A stretch of 64,000 nt of DNA, taken from positions 104,306,501 to 104,370,500 of the forward strand of contig CM032230.1 of assembly GCA_019009955.1 (NCBI GenBank), given 5' to 3'. Below the pieces are notes generated by a model, which worked only from the letters and a program-made list of their open reading frames with translations, ran no database searches and was not told where the DNA came from. The DNA comes from Riptortus pedestris. Taxonomy: Eukaryota > Arthropoda > Insecta > Hemiptera > Alydidae. Below are positions 1-12,390 of the stretch, piece by piece (position 1 is the first letter of the stretch; every line of letters begins with the position of its first letter). Both the position numbers and the translations under genes were made by a program.

Positions 1-46
<46 letters not shown>

Positions 47-148
47 GAATTTTGTACCTCATTTTTGTCATCTACTAGGATATTTAAGGAAATTTTTGGA
101 ATAACCCGTCATGAGTACGACCTCAATGGCTGATTTTAGCGAGATCTG
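1..148 (-). mobile_element. HINE-like element, 5' block and AT microsatellite (partial)
   Basis: Begins inside an AT dinucleotide run at the window edge and continues through the conserved block (ACCTCATTTTTGTCATCT, CCCGTCATGAGTACGACCTC) to a worn copy of the palindromic 5' end, here GCTGATTTTAGCGAGATCTGC. The body lies outside the window. Confidence 0.7.
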
Positions 149-343
149 CAAAAACAACCTGTTAAATCATATTTTAAATTCCAAGTGTTTAATACAGGAA
201 TACTATATTTTACTTATCCTGAAGTGCTGGATTCTTATCAATATTGTGTTAAATTCATATCCTACTTTAAATGATAAATTAACTTCAAGAAAACATTTCT
301 GGGCTAATTGGGACAGATTAGCTACATATATTTATAAAAAAAT

Positions 344-1091
344 GTCCGTCACGCAGGGACTGCGTAAATTTAGCAGATTTCCCTCGTGAAGTTTAGTAAT
401 AGATAAATCTACATACTGCTAGCATAACACCATCGTGAATAAACACAAACGGAAATAAGAAATGTTTCAGTCAATTTCAATAACCTGCCGATAGGAAGCG
501 TCAAACCGGGTCTGCCCGACTCACATCAGAAAGAAAATCAATATATCAGAATCATATTAATTTCCTTAAGAGAACTAGTTACTACATCTAGTACTGTAAT
601 TAATAATGAGTCAGATTATTGTTATCTCAATCAATCAAATTTTAGTAGTTCAAGACCTTGAGACAGGGGGGAGGGAGTCACCTGGACATATTAGCATGTA
701 TCTCGTATAATAAAGATTTCTTAAATACAATTTTTGATATTTAAGCTTCGAATTATGTGATTTATTATGTAGCAGAGTATTGTTTATGTAACATGAGTAG
801 AAATGGCGGTTTGCTGATGGCTGAAAACTGAAAAATGCAAATATCTTGGTTAATATTCAAGATAGAAAATAAATGTATATAACAATAATTATAGTACATT
901 ATTTAATTTGCAATTAGATTGGTTCTATACAATTTTGCGATCCGACATATGGTAACTGAGATATTTTGAATTTTCGAAAATCCTCCCCTCTAAACCCCCA
1001 CTCGGCCCGATTTCAGCCGTTAACGAACTTGATCTTTTTTTTACATAAAACGACAACCTCAATAGCTGATTTCCCCTAAGGAAAATCTGCT
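344..1091 (-). mobile_element. HINE-like element, long-body form C, microsatellite lost
   Basis: The 3' hairpin end (GTCCGTCACGCAGGGACTGCG on the plus strand) is at 344 and the AGCAGATTTTCC 5' end at 1091. The body carries the form C block (about 380-800) and the shared block with GATCCGACATATGGTAAC. The segment with the AT tract and most of the 5' block is missing: ACATAAAACGAC joins directly to CAACCTCAATAGCTG, which suggests deletion at a short CGAC repeat. No coding capacity. Confidence 0.85.
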
Positions 1092-1763
1092 AATAACAGG
1101 TTGTTCACATGTCAATTCTTTTCCTTGCAACTTTTTTCGGACTGAATTAGCCTGTGCCTCGTGTGTTCTGGTTCGAAGTAAATACACCGATACAATTTCC
1201 AATATAACATGAAACGATCCTCAGGTTAAATTTGTGTGAAATATTAATCACTTTGTGATAGATATGCGTGTATAAGTAGCGGGATGCTATGTGTGTATGT
1301 GTGCTAGTGTGAACTACTAGCTAGTGTGGCGTGGCTATGGTCCGAAAGCCTCCCCTACAATCACACCCCCAACCCTCTTCATCATATCTTCATGGGCTAC
1401 CTTTTATCCCCTTCCGCCCATACCCATAACCATTTTCTCATGCATTTTAATGACCCTAGTCTACTAACTGGATTCAACCAACTTTTTCCTTGTTTATTTA
1501 TCTCTGAAGGTTATATTGACAAACCTTTTTTTCCCCCCTCCCTGTAGGGGTCTGGGTAAAATAATAAAATGTGACTCTTAGCTAGCCGCATTTTATTTTT
1601 CACTTGGTTTTATGTTTGCGTTTTGATGCTGAAATAAGCATAGTAACATAAAAAGAGTTTTTATTAGACCTCATACTTAGTTTTCCCTCTTTGCCTACCA
1701 CGTGTAATGGAGCCTGTTGATTATGAAAATCAGTGTAGAAATTATAAATAAAAATGTAAAAAA

Positions 1764-2192
1764 GTCCGTCACGCATGGGCTCCGTAAACTAAGCAGATTT
1801 CCCACGTGGAGTTTTACAATAGAGAAATCTGCATACTAGTAACAGTTGTAGTAACGAGTCTCTAAACCAATTTCACGAGAGCCAAACAGTCTCGGAAACG
1901 GCCGAACTAGCTTCGGCGGAAGCTCACGAATAGAACCAACATCAGCCGATCTCATCTCGTCCGTTATCCAAACACACTTAATAAAAATTCAAATATCTCG
2001 GTTAATATTCAAGATAGAGAATAAATGTATATAACAATATTTATAGTGAATTTAATTTGCAATAAGATTGGTTCTATTCAAGTTTCCGATCCGACGTATA
2101 CTAACGGAGATATTTTTCGAAAATCGCTCTTCTTAACCTTCCTCCCACTGGTTCGATTTCACCCGTTAACGAACTTATTGTGTACATAAAGA
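1764..2192 (-). mobile_element. HINE-like element, short-body form A, truncated
   Basis: A 3' hairpin end with AAAAAAGTCCGTCACGCATG, the GCCGAACTAGCTTCGGCGG block of form A and the GATCCGACGTATACTAACGG block are present. Similarity stops just after GTTAACGAACTT, so the AT tract and the 5' end are gone. Confidence 0.8.
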
Positions 2193-3071
2193 TGTATACA
2201 GAGAAAAAAAATCGGTCAGTAATTTAAGAATGTATGGGAAATATAAGTTAATATTATTACAGTTGTTTTATTTACATTGTCTATAACAACTGTCTTTTAA
2301 GTGCATGACGTCGAATATTAAATTGCCATTCCATTAGAGCTAAATTGTTATAAGTGTATGTAAAATAATATTTTTTATTTAAATTTATGAAATTATTGTT
2401 TATATGGGATTGAAACACAAATTTAAAAATAGATTTTAAACGGAGACCTTACTGATTTAAATCAAAATCGGAAATCCCTGGCTATGCATTATATTGCTTT
2501 AATAATAAGTATTACGTTTCCTTCGCAGCTTCTAACTTGAATCCTTTGAACATTACGCACATATAAACCATTTTCAAGAACACATTTTCAATTTAAAAAT
2601 ACTTCTTCTATATATCACTCATAAACTACTCATTTAGGAGTCTATAGATTTTTTATTGAAAAATCTCATAGTGTAGCACATATTTTTGTAACTCTAAAAT
2701 AAAAATAATTGCTTCTCACTACAATTGCAGTTCATACTATATTGATATTCTAATGAAAAATCTCGTTGTGTAGCATAGATTTTATAACTCTTAATTGTAA
2801 ATATTCCTGATTATTCTGACGGGGGAGTCAGTCTCGACGTGACTGCTTTGATGGTAACTTTGAATCTTTTTATGTGAAGTGTACTTCTCCTGAAGTAGTG
2901 TCATAGAGGAATAATAGTTCAATGAAAGATATTTCAAGTGCTTTTTATATACTGACCTTCAGCCATTTTTTTCTCAACGAAGATTGAATTGAGGGCACAT
3001 TTCAACTATAAAAATTCTAAGTTGTAAATAATTCCTCCTTACTAGAATTCGTGCAAAAGTATATGGATTTT

Positions 3072-3189
3072 AGCAGATTTCCCTTAAGGGAAATCAGCTA
3101 TTGAGGTCGTACTCATGACGCGATTTTCGAAAAATTTCTTCAAATGTCCATCGATCCTTCCCAGGAGATGACGAAAATGAGGTCCGTTC

Positions 3190-3244
<55 letters not shown>

Positions 3245-3683
3245 CTCGTATTTGCCTGTTAACGCTCTAGCGGTCGCAATTTTTGTTTGATCGTTACCAA
3301 ACTTCACATTTAAGCGTTTTATGTAAAAAGGAAGATCAAGTTCGTTAACGGTTGAAATCGGACTAGTAGGAGGGGGGGGTTGAGGAGGGGATTTTTGAAA
3401 ATCGAAATATCTCCGTTACTATACGTCGTATCGAAAACTTTTATTGAACCAATCTTATCGCAAATTAAAGTTACTATAAATACTGATTTATACATGTATT
3501 CTCTATCTCGAATACTAACCGAGATATTTGCATTTTTATTAAGTGTGGCGGACGAGCCATGGTTGCCGCCGAAAGCTAGTTCGGCCGTTTCCGTAACTGT
3601 TCGGCACTCGTATGGAGATTTTTTCTATTGTATATTTTTACTTGGGAAATCTGCTTAGTTTACGCAGCCCCTGCGTGACGGAC
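3072..3683 (+). mobile_element. HINE-like element, form A, complete
   Basis: Complete from AGCAGATTTCCCTTAAGGG at 3072 to CCCCTGCGTGACGGAC at 3683, flanked by TTT on the left and TTTTTT on the right. The AT tract at about 3196-3242 is followed by CGCTCTAGCGGTCGCAATTT, the G-rich stretch near 3370 and the AAAGCTAGTTCGGCCG block. A good reference copy. Confidence 0.9.
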
Positions 3684-4335
3684 TTTTTTAATGAAACGCT
3701 GTTGTTATTTAGCATAGGTATTGTAATTTTCATTGAAAGTTATTCAAACTCATTGCAACACATGCAGTTATATGGATTTTCTAGTGACAAATCTTCTTCT
3801 CTAATGTAATTCTAATTTTTTTTTCGGCCTGCCCCTAATTATGTTTTTTTTTTTGGAACGGAATGAACTTCTACTTTCAGCCTAACCATCTACCCCTCGT
3901 TCCGAGCGAAATGAGAAAAACTACCCTTCTTCTATAAAAACCCGAAGAAAAAAAAAATCCCTTACTTTTAAGATGCTTTTATTACATTGCCCGAGTAGGA
4001 TAGTGAACTTTTTTACTCACCTAATATACAGTCATCCTCACATTATTACAGGGGAAACCAGTATCATTTCCTTCGCCTTCCAGACCTATCTTATTTTATA
4101 TATCTCTTCTTATATTTATGTGTAGTATTATCGTTTTTTTTTCTCACCGCTGACGCTTTTATCACTCTATAAAAAGGAACGTGACGGTATTAATGTCTAC
4201 GTAACATTATAGATTAATGTCCTTGCACTAGACACGCTTTGTCTTTTATCATATTATATTACATTACCAAAAATATGATGAATGCTTGTTATAAAGTGAT
4301 ATTTCTCGCCGTTACTACATCTCATATTCACAAAA

Positions 4336-4936
4336 GTCCGTCAAGCAGGGGCTGCTTAAACTAAGCAGATTTCCCACGTGAAGTTTTACAATAGAGAAAT
4401 CTGCGTACTAACAACGGCATTAGTAACGAATCTCTAAACCGATTCACGGAAATGGCCGAACTAGCCCGAATATGGCCGACTTCTACCGACCACTCGCACA
4501 ATACAAATGCAAATATCGGTTAATATTCAAGATAAAGAATAAATGTATCGAACAATGTTTATTGTAAATTTAATTTGCAATAAGATTGATTCTATACAAT
4601 TTTTCGATCCGACGCATAATAACGGAGATATAACGAATTTTCAAAAATCGCCCCTCTAAACCCCCCCCCCCCCTCCCACTAGTCCGATTTCAGCCATTAA
4701 CGAACTTGATCTTACTTTTTACATAAAACGATTTAATTCCGAGTTTGGTAACGATCAAACAAAAATTGCGACCGCTAGAGCGTTAATAGAAATATTTAAT
4801 ATATATATATAAAATTTTGAACGGACCTTATTTTCGTCATCTCCTAGGTAGGATCGATGGACATTTGAAGAAATTTTTCGAAAATCGCGTCATGAGTACG
4901 ACCTCAATAGCTGATTTCCCTTAAAGGAAATCTGCT
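4336..4936 (-). mobile_element. HINE-like element, form A, complete with a short AT tract
   Basis: Both ends are present (GTCCGTCAAGCAGGGGCTGC at 4336, AAAGGAAATCTGCT ending 4936). Here the microsatellite is only about 6 AT units (4801-4810), against tens of units in other copies. Directly abuts the SINE-like repeat that starts near 4945. Confidence 0.9.
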
Positions 4937-4944
4937 AAAAGGTA

Positions 4945-5305
4945 AAGGGACGCCGGTGGCCATTTGGGGTTAAGGGGCAGGTTCGATCCTCGCATAGGGC
5001 GTGGGACAGCGTGCTAGTGTCGCAGGCCTTATGGATAAGCGAGAGTCTAAAGAGCCCTTTGAGATAATTAGTGATTATGACTTTCTTAGCTCCAGCCCAA
5101 AGGCAGGCTGACAGTGTGAACTGGCTGCAGATTCTCCGGATAGAATGGTACCCGTCAGTCTACTAGGTTAGTCTACAACTCACTTGGTCAACGGGGGTTG
5201 TACGTCGAGTTGAAAACTCATTACGTCAAAACTCTAATCACGAATCCCCCGAGCTTGGCTCAAGCTAAGGTTCTTAAAGGTCTCCCTTGCAAACCGAAAG
5301 AAAAA
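4945..5305 (+). repeat. Dispersed repeat with tRNA-like B-box promoter motif, copy 1
   Basis: Shares about 350 bp of diverged similarity with 34156-35320: GACGCCGGTGGCC, then CAGGTTCGATCCTCGC, TTATGACTTTCTTAGCTCC, CAACGGGGGTTG and ATCACGAATCCC. GGTTCGATCC matches the B box of a tRNA-type polymerase III promoter, so a SINE is the likely class. No A box is convincing and no tail or target duplication was seen. Confidence 0.5.
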
Positions 5306-5310
5306 ATACC

Positions 5311-5561
5311 GTCCGTCTCAAAACATAACATATTAATTTCATTGAAAACTATTTACTATATCTAGTAATTTTATTTATAAAGAATCAGAATAATTTTAAT
5401 CCCAATCAATCAAATTTTAGTAGTCACCGGATCATATTTGCATGTTGCTCGTATAAGTCCTTTCTTGAAAACAATATTTGGTATTTAAACTTCGAAAAAA
5501 GTGGTTTATTATATAACAGAGTATTGTTTCAATAGCTGATTTCCCTTAAGGGAAATCTGCT
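5311..5561 (-). mobile_element. HINE-like element, internally deleted form C
   Basis: Starts at a damaged 3' end (CCGTCCGTCTCAAAAC), keeps the middle of the form C body (ATCAATCAAATTTTAGTAG) and then jumps from CAGAGTATTGTTT straight to the palindromic 5' end at 5527-5561. The microsatellite and shared block are absent. Confidence 0.7.
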
Positions 5562-6264
5562 AAAATCCCATCCTATCTGAACTTCCTTGAATGAAATGAA
5601 ATATTTGGTGAAATCCAACGTTCGATGTTGCTCCGACTGTGCATGTTGAGTATTGCTTAAACTTGCATTCTGTTTATAGCTCGATCCCAAAAGAATGGGT
5701 CATGTTTTTTCGGAGTGAAAGAGTGAAAACGTTATAGAGGTTGTTGCTAAGGCAGGATACCTATCAACTGCTACCTATTTTCTCCTGTGCTAATATGTAA
5801 ATTCAATTATTAACTAATTCAGTGCTTGACAGATATCCACAGTTCAATTGTTACTGACTTTGACATAACGAAAAGCTGTTAAACTCTATTGGTGTACACC
5901 TTTTTAACTAGATAAGACTTTCCTGTGCATCAGAGAAACATACATTTGTTTCTTTTTCTGAAATGAGTATATTTAGTTACTCAATTTTCCATATGAAATC
6001 AATAAATTTGGTTCTATAAGGAATTTAAGACTTGACTTTGACATTTCTCAAGACATAGTCACTGAAAAAAATCATATTGGCAGTTAAATGACGATTGGCA
6101 GTCACCTTTGGTAAAATGGTTGAAACACAAACTTTAAATTTATGGTTTTCTTATATTCAATTTAAAAAAGTAATTTATTTAAGTCCGCTTTATACAATTA
6201 CGGCCATTCAGTTTGGTCTTGGAGGGAAGTAATTCCGTCCAATTCTTCACATGGTTTTTATTTC

Positions 6265-6308
6265 AGCACTAAGGGCTTTCAAAGACTATTGCCCATCTTC
6301 AGAGCTAC
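6265..6308 (-). ncRNA. Hammerhead-like motif 1
   Basis: On the minus strand: GTAGCT, CTGAAGA, a variable segment, then GAAA followed by GCCCTT and AGTGCTGAAATAAAA. A15.1-U16.1 and one G-C pair could form a minimal stem III, with T as the cleavage-site base. AGT could pair with GCT as a weak stem I. Closely related in wording to the motif at 33243-33285. Activity is inference. Confidence 0.3.
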
Positions 6309-6458
6309 TTGCATGCACTCGTTGGGAAAGACAGCAAGTGAGTCACTCGAGATTTCTTCCCTCCATGTGCTCAATATTCTTCAATTCCAACGGCACTACT
6401 GTGAAACAGTCAGACTGGGTTAACAGCAAGTTACCACCCTTTTATTTATATTTTATTT

Positions 6459-6600
6459 AGCTTGGGACTAAGGATTTTATTTAATGAGTTCGCCGATAAA
6501 CAAGTTCCTTTCGATGGGATGCGAACCCATGACTCTAAGTTTGCCAAGTTTATAGAGACCAAACGCCATTACTCCCAAGGCTAATATGAGTCCTAAACGA
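6459..6600 (-). repeat. tRNA-derived SINE, 3' truncated
   Basis: The reverse strand reads GGACTCATATTAGCC ... GGGTTCGCATCCCATCG ... AAATCCTTAGTCCC, matching the head and core of the copies at 17917, 23325 and 59478. GGGTTCGCATCC resembles the tRNA B box. The tail region is missing. Confidence 0.6.
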
Positions 6601-6748
6601 AGATTATTATTGGAAACGGAAACTATTTCAAAATTAGTGAACACCGATTTTTTCGTGAGTGTGCTACTATTTTAGCTATTTTTAAAAAGTTTTGTAGATT
6701 TTGTGTTATTTTTGTGGTATAACTTTATTATCTTTATTCTGTTTTTAG

Positions 6749-6853
6749 GGAACAACATGGCATCCACACTTCCCCGGTTCGTTACTCGTGGACAGAATTA
6801 CCGTGTCGTCATTGGAGACACTCTTGTTCTTCCTTGTGAAGTCGAAAATTTAG
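6749..6853 (+). CDS. klg: Internal exon of a klingon-like immunoglobulin-superfamily cell adhesion protein
   Basis: The sequence shows a pyrimidine-rich tract ending in TTTTTAG before 6749 and a donor TTAG/GTAAGT at 6853/6854. The 105-bp exon is open in one frame and begins and ends in phase 1, the usual arrangement for Ig-domain exons. It reads NNMASTLPRFVTRG then QNYRVVIGDTLVLPC then EVENLG. GDTLVLPC is the B strand of an Ig fold with its first disulphide cysteine, and the lead-in PRFVTRGQNYR resembles the first Ig domain of insect klingon, a GPI-anchored homophilic adhesion molecule of neurons. The partner cysteine and the WRRG-type strand must lie in the next exon, which I did not find, so the introns are long. 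Other IgSF proteins (lachesin, DIP group) are possible but fit the motif less well. Confidence 0.65.
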   Translation, partial: GTTWHPHFPGSLLVDRITVSSLETLLFFLVKSKI

Positions 6854-9800
6854 GTAAGTCTTCTATTAATTGTGTGTATATACTTTTCTTATGTTGTTTT
6901 TATAAAAGAAAAAAAAAGAAATATTGTAGGTTTAGCTCCTTTTTTTGGCTCTTTGGTAAGTCATTACTGCACTCTTAAAAATAGTTTTTATTTTATTGAT
7001 AGTAGAGGTGTATGTTGAATCATTAATCAAGAAAGAGTGGGGCAAGTTTTAAACAATGCAACTGTAAATTACTGTTCTTAAATGCAGCCAATTTGAAGTT
7101 GAAAAAAAGAAAAATTAATTTTTCTCTATTTGTCATTCCCGCAGTAAATAATATGGCTTACCAAATCGTCCCAGTGAACTCAGGCTTGCCAATGAATACC
7201 CTTTTTGAAGAACATGATTATCATTCATCCAGAGGTTGGCAATTGGTTCGACGGCAAATTAAAATTACTAAAACCAATCATGCCAGGACGTAATATTTGC
7301 AGAACCTTCATTTCAGTTATCTCTTTTTTACTGTTTATTAAGCTGAGCGTGTAGATTGAAATTCGCTGTTTAGCTAATGAACGAACGTGGGATATTGACT
7401 ATGGTTTATCTGATACGTTGTTCTCCCGCCTTTTTCACTTCATGGCATACTGGATTGTCAAACACAATATTTTACGGTTTTACATATAATGTAAGTATTC
7501 ATCATCACCTACAGAGTAGACTGCTATCCGTTTAGTGTGATAGTGCACTCGGATGTTATGAGAAATAATGCACCAAGAATTCTGTAGATACCTTTGGCAG
7601 ATGTATTCCTCTTATCACCTATTTAGGGAGGATCATATACTATTAATTTCTGAAGATGAACATGTAGCATAACGAGATCTAGGATGGAAATTATTATAAG
7701 AAGTTAATTGGCTTACAGAAAGAAAACTTTTTAGCGTACATATTATAAAGCCTAATTGGAACATCTAAATAGAGAGAGAATAGATAAATAAAATAGCATA
7801 GCTAATTCATATAGGTAAATAACTTAACATGTCATGAAATAGAATTAAACTGAGAACAGGAAGCATAGGATAAGTTTAAAAGATAAAACGAGAAAAATAT
7901 TGTATCAGAAACTAACATTGCAGTAATAAGACACATTTTAAAAATTATAAATATGTGTAGTAAATGAAGAACATTTAAAAGGAGATGAAAGAGTGCGTAA
8001 AAAAGAGTAAATGATATTGGTGTATTAAGTTTTTTCCAATGAAAACGAGAGGAGACTTAGTGAAATTTGTGGTTCCTCTAAAGCCCAGTAAGTGAGTTGT
8101 TAATATAAAGTGAAGCTTTGGGCCTAAGCCGCTGGTCCGTTTAATATCTTGGCTCATTACTAGGCAATTTGAGCGTTGGTCGGTGTCCGAGGGCTGAGTA
8201 ATGTGTTGACTAAGGGCTATGCTAATTGTGAGAAAGGACTTAGAGCGGCCCTCGAGCACAATATAGGGCCTAGCCTAATGTCTACAGGATGAGGGGAGGA
8301 AACTTACCCACAGTCAGCGACAAACTTACCCCCCTCCTACAAACCCAGTCAGTGGGATGAACGCACTAAGTACCTTTGGTCAGCAACTTCCTCCACCGCG
8401 ACCACGCTCGCGGCCACCATGAGTGCTCAAAAGCACTAACAAATATGTTTTCACTTTACTGCCCTCCTTCGTTTCCCTTCCTTTATTGAAAGGTAATTTC
8501 AAAGTCAGCAGCGTGTCCAATCAATCAAACACATTTCCAGTGTGACGTCTTTATCAAAATTACATGGTTTAAAGACCATAATGTTTCAATAACCGAAATG
8601 GAATCAAGATAAGTAGGGATTTAGACCATGAGTAAAATGCAAAATCGTGTATATCTCCGTTATTGTGAAGCAGAACGAAAAATGTAATATAAACAATGTT
8701 AAGTTCAACACTTGTTGTCCTAGATATATTTTTCTTTAACTGAGATAGTAATCGAGTTAATAGTTATTTTACAGTCATCGTTTAACTCATACGATTTTCA
8801 CTTAAGTTTCCTTGCATCCCTAAGCAAGCAACTTAAGTTCTTGCTCCTGGAAAAATAGAGAGTAGAATGTTATTAGCGTTTCACTATAATACGTAAACTC
8901 TGTTTCGTTTAGGAAGCACCTGAGTGACCGATTTCCTTTATTTTGAAGACACGTCAAATTGCTATGTTAATACATTCCTGGGCTGTCAGCTGTTAGCATA
9001 CGTAATTCCAAAATAGTTAAAATTGAAAGAAAAGCCTCCGATTTTGAATGCTTCTTAGTCTGGAAGGCCCTAGGCTGGGTATAACGAATTAATTAAAAGA
9101 GGCGTAGACTATTAATTCAATTTCTACATATGCAGAAGTGAAATAATTTAGTTGGTTGTAAGTTATAGAAAGTATATTATCTTAATAAGAGATGACTGGT
9201 TAGGGGGATGGGTAGCGACATCTTTGGCTCCAACTTTATCTCTTAATAAACCGATATTTATTGAATGGGTTTGCTACATTCCAGACTTTATACAACTTTT
9301 ATTGCTCATATATTTTTGCTTTGAATTTATTTATATTTTATTTCGTTAAGGGATCTATTATATTTCACGGAGAGAAGATTTATACATATCATATATTTAG
9401 GTTAGATGTATTTAAATATTTACGATTTTTTTTTACCAATTACCATGAGTCCCATAAGGCCAGAAAATTTAAAATTAGAAAATATACTATTCCTTCTAAA
9501 TGTGATGACACCGTATTTCGTTCACGTATTGATTATTTATTATCGTCCACTTTAATAAATAAATACTTGAATTAATACCTAATACATATTTATAAAAGTG
9601 TAGACATTGCATTTATTAGAGAATTTCAATCCAAGCATTTAAGTAGTAAATACATTATGAAATTAAAGAATCAAACAGATGAAAACGTCTAGAAAATTCG
9701 GAGATATTAGTTGTATGCAACCTTTAAAACTGTTTTTTTATATCATGATTTTTATTTCTGTTAAGCATTCTTATGTTGTGCCGGAGCCTTACGAAACTTG

Positions 9801-11715
9801 TGGATAATAAATAATGAAACACTGGAATAAATATCTTTATATACTACTTTGATATATAGCTTTGTGATCAGTAATTCAAAGAAATTAGTGGAGTAATAGT
9901 TTCAAAACTCTAAATTAACCACTTGCTATCAAATTATTCAGAATATAACTCGATTCATATGGTATTTTGTATCTCAGTAAAATTGTATTAAGATAAAACT
10001 ATATTTGTTTCTTAAAATTAAAAAGATGTTTTTTCCTAAAAAGCGTGTAGCAGGAAGATTATTACTTTATTTAAATGTTTTTTTTTTACCTAAAACTTGT
10101 TTATATAACAATTGCCCTTCAGTAGAGGGTTAAAAGATGGTAGAAGACTGTCGACAGTTCTCGTAATAAAGGGCGTATAGTGGAAAAGACACTTTATTTC
10201 CTCAACTATGAAAATGGTATTCCCTATTACTGTCTGCACCTGACAGGGTTTTGCTGTTTGTCTCATAATATTCTTCTCTGGCCTTTTCCTTCTTTTTAAA
10301 AGCATCGATTTTTACTCTCCTTGAAGGTTATTTTAATAAGCTCTATTCATATATTTTCTTCGTTTGTTAATATTTCTCTATATACTTTATTGATTAATAT
10401 TTTGTATATTATTCCGCTGACTGTGATTTTATTAGGATCCATTTATTTGTCTCTTGGGTCTGTTGTACTTAGTTATAAAATCTTCCGAATACCAAAAATT
10501 TGATTCAATTCTTATCTCTACATTGGGATTTATTTTAAAAGCGGAAATTAGACGAATCCGGTTTGATAAATTACTTCCATAAAAAGTAGGTAACTTTTTT
10601 TTTTATCTGCAACGAACTTGTTTTTGGTATTGTCTCAAGATATTCAGATATTTATTAACAGTTACAATTTGATGCAATTGCTGAATTCTTGAATATTTAA
10701 GTTTTCATTCTCAACAGTTCTAGGGAATTATCAAAATAATATGTGAGTATTAAAATTAGGCACCCATATTGAACGCCATATTTGTTGAGGCTTAGAGCTT
10801 CTAAAACATCTCTTCTTAAAAATAAATAAAATTGAATACATATATTAAATATTAAAAACCTACATAAAGTCCACAGGTAATCTTTTTAAAAAAAGTAACA
10901 TGAATTCTATTAAAATAGCTGAGTATCTCTGCGCTACTGTGAATCATGAGGGAATTATCTCTACTCCTCTACTAATTGTGGGCAGACATTATGTCAACAT
11001 TTTGGAGGATAGATGAGCCAATAAAGCACCAAAAAAAGTTCACAAAAAACAGGAAAATAAAAAATTTCTCATTTCTCTGCACCTACAATTATTACAATGA
11101 GATGCCATAGATTTACACTAGATCTTTATTTTTTATCATAGAAAGAACTATACATTTTGTTATCCAACATTATGACCTTTCTTGAACTGATGTATTGTAA
11201 TGGAGATATCGCATATCACTTTCAAACAAAATAATTTTATATGAAGTGTTGTAAAAATAATTGTTCATTTAATTTCATAATAGTTCAAGGAAGTCATGTA
11301 GAGTCTTCATCAGATTTTTTACGGATAAATTGGAATTTATTATTGGTATAAGGTGCGTTCACAATTGTTAAATATTTGCTGAAATATTGCTTTATCTTTG
11401 AGGATGTTAAACTAGGCTACAACCAGCAGGGGACTAATGCTTTAAGGATACAATAAATTTACAGTGAGAGAGAGTTAATGTTTTTACTTTCCTCATTTGA
11501 ATTATTTCCCTAACCAATAACAGGAGAAATAATACTATTTTACCTGTACGTTTTGTTAAAAAAGAAACAAAATATTTACTAGATGTATAAGAGAGGGTAG
11601 GATGTTTTTTTGGGATTCAATTAGTTATTATGCCCTTCAGGAAATTTAAAATTTATTTTTGTGGTACATACATTAATAAATAAATATTCTTATATCCTAT
11701 AATATTATCCAGTAC
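6854..11715 (+). other. Presumed intron downstream of the Ig exon, mostly unique
   Basis: About 4.9 kb of AT-rich sequence with no recognised gene. A GC-richer patch at 8080-8450 has no recognisable frame. A faint, worn match to the HINE shared block lies near 8640-8760 (TATATCTCCGTTATTG). The open frames at 7093-7293, 9152-9575, 10090-10305 and 10321-10503 show no family resemblance and AT-driven composition. Confidence 0.4.
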
Positions 11716-12370
11716 CTAAATTTTATTGTATAGAGATTCCTTCTTGCCTAACGAAATGATTCTATCAACTGTTTGTGAAGTGTCTTGTAAGGCCAATTTG
11801 ATGTTTCTAGGATTGCCAAATTCTTTGAGCATTGATTGACATTCCTCTTTAAGATACAGTAGTGTCAATTGAAAATGGCATGATTAGTATTGTGGTTTGG
11901 GATCTTTAATTATTAAGAGTATGTGTAATATTTGTGTGTCCTATTCTCATCCTTGTAGTCACCACCTCTTCTCTTCGAATGCCTTGTCCTCGGAGAATCT
12001 TTTTATAATTTGATTGTTAAGGTGTACTTCCTTCCACATTGTGTCCCATCTTTCATAGACTTAGCTATTTAGTCGTGTGCCCATATCATTAGCTTCATAG
12101 ACATGAAGTTGGACCCCTCCCATATGAGCTGTTTCTATTGATGCTTTATCAGCAGCCTCATTTCCTGCAATTCCAAAGTGTACGGGTATCCACTACAGTT
12201 TGATGTCGTTTTTTTTTATTCTTCTAGAGTTGTAAGTAATTATAAATTGTATTTATTATTTGTTCGGCTTTATGAGAGCTCTGTATGTTTCGCTAGATGT
12301 GATGACAGCATTTAAGAAAATACCATCTGTATTTTTTTGTATAATGTGTTTTTATGTACCATATCTTTTA
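11716..12370 (-). pseudogene. 3' end of a non-LTR retrotransposon: RNase H and C-terminal tail, decayed
   Basis: Read on the minus strand with several stops and shifts, 12150-12240 encodes WIPVHFGIAGNEAADKAS, the characteristic RNase H stretch of I/Jockey/R1-type LINEs. Upstream is ETYRALIKPNK. Downstream come RMRIGHTNITH, matching the RIGHT-like zinc-knuckle lead-in of these ORF2 proteins, and the tail VDRIISLGKKESLYNKI followed by a stop at 11716. RNase H would remove the RNA template during reverse transcription. The copy is 5' truncated and non-functional. I cannot name the clade. Confidence 0.7.
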
Positions 12371-12390
12371 GTAGATTTCCCTTAATTATA
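12366..12390 (+). mobile_element. HINE-like 5' tip fragment
   Basis: TTTTAGTAGATTTCCCTTAA matches the first 17 or so bases of the family, then similarity stops. It sits at the edge of the LINE remnant. Confidence 0.4.

Larger units (their letters stand above)
5562..6748 (+). other. Presumed intron sequence upstream of the Ig exon
   Basis: Mostly unique AT-rich sequence. It holds a hammerhead-like motif (6265-6308) and a reverse SINE (6459-6600). The frame 6251-6460 overlaps both repeats and is not a gene. Confidence 0.4.

Noticed and set aside
344..1091. Canonical Helitron reading: 5' TC (TCCGTC) and 3' hairpin plus CTAA in the opposite orientation
   Set aside because: The termini superficially fit TC ... 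CTRR, but the A|T target is not met, while the reverse orientation gives T|T flanks and the HINE order of inverted repeat, then hairpin. I kept the HINE reading, without certainty.
3380..3658. Frames of 60-110 codons within HINE bodies (also 30581, 34412, 34547, 51957, 53610, 59018, 59432)
   Set aside because: The same frame differs or breaks between copies of the element and has no protein resemblance; the elements are non-coding.
7093..7293. Possible second exon after an acceptor-like CATTCCCGCAG
   Set aside because: The frame does not resemble an Ig domain and no suitable donor or phase match was evident.
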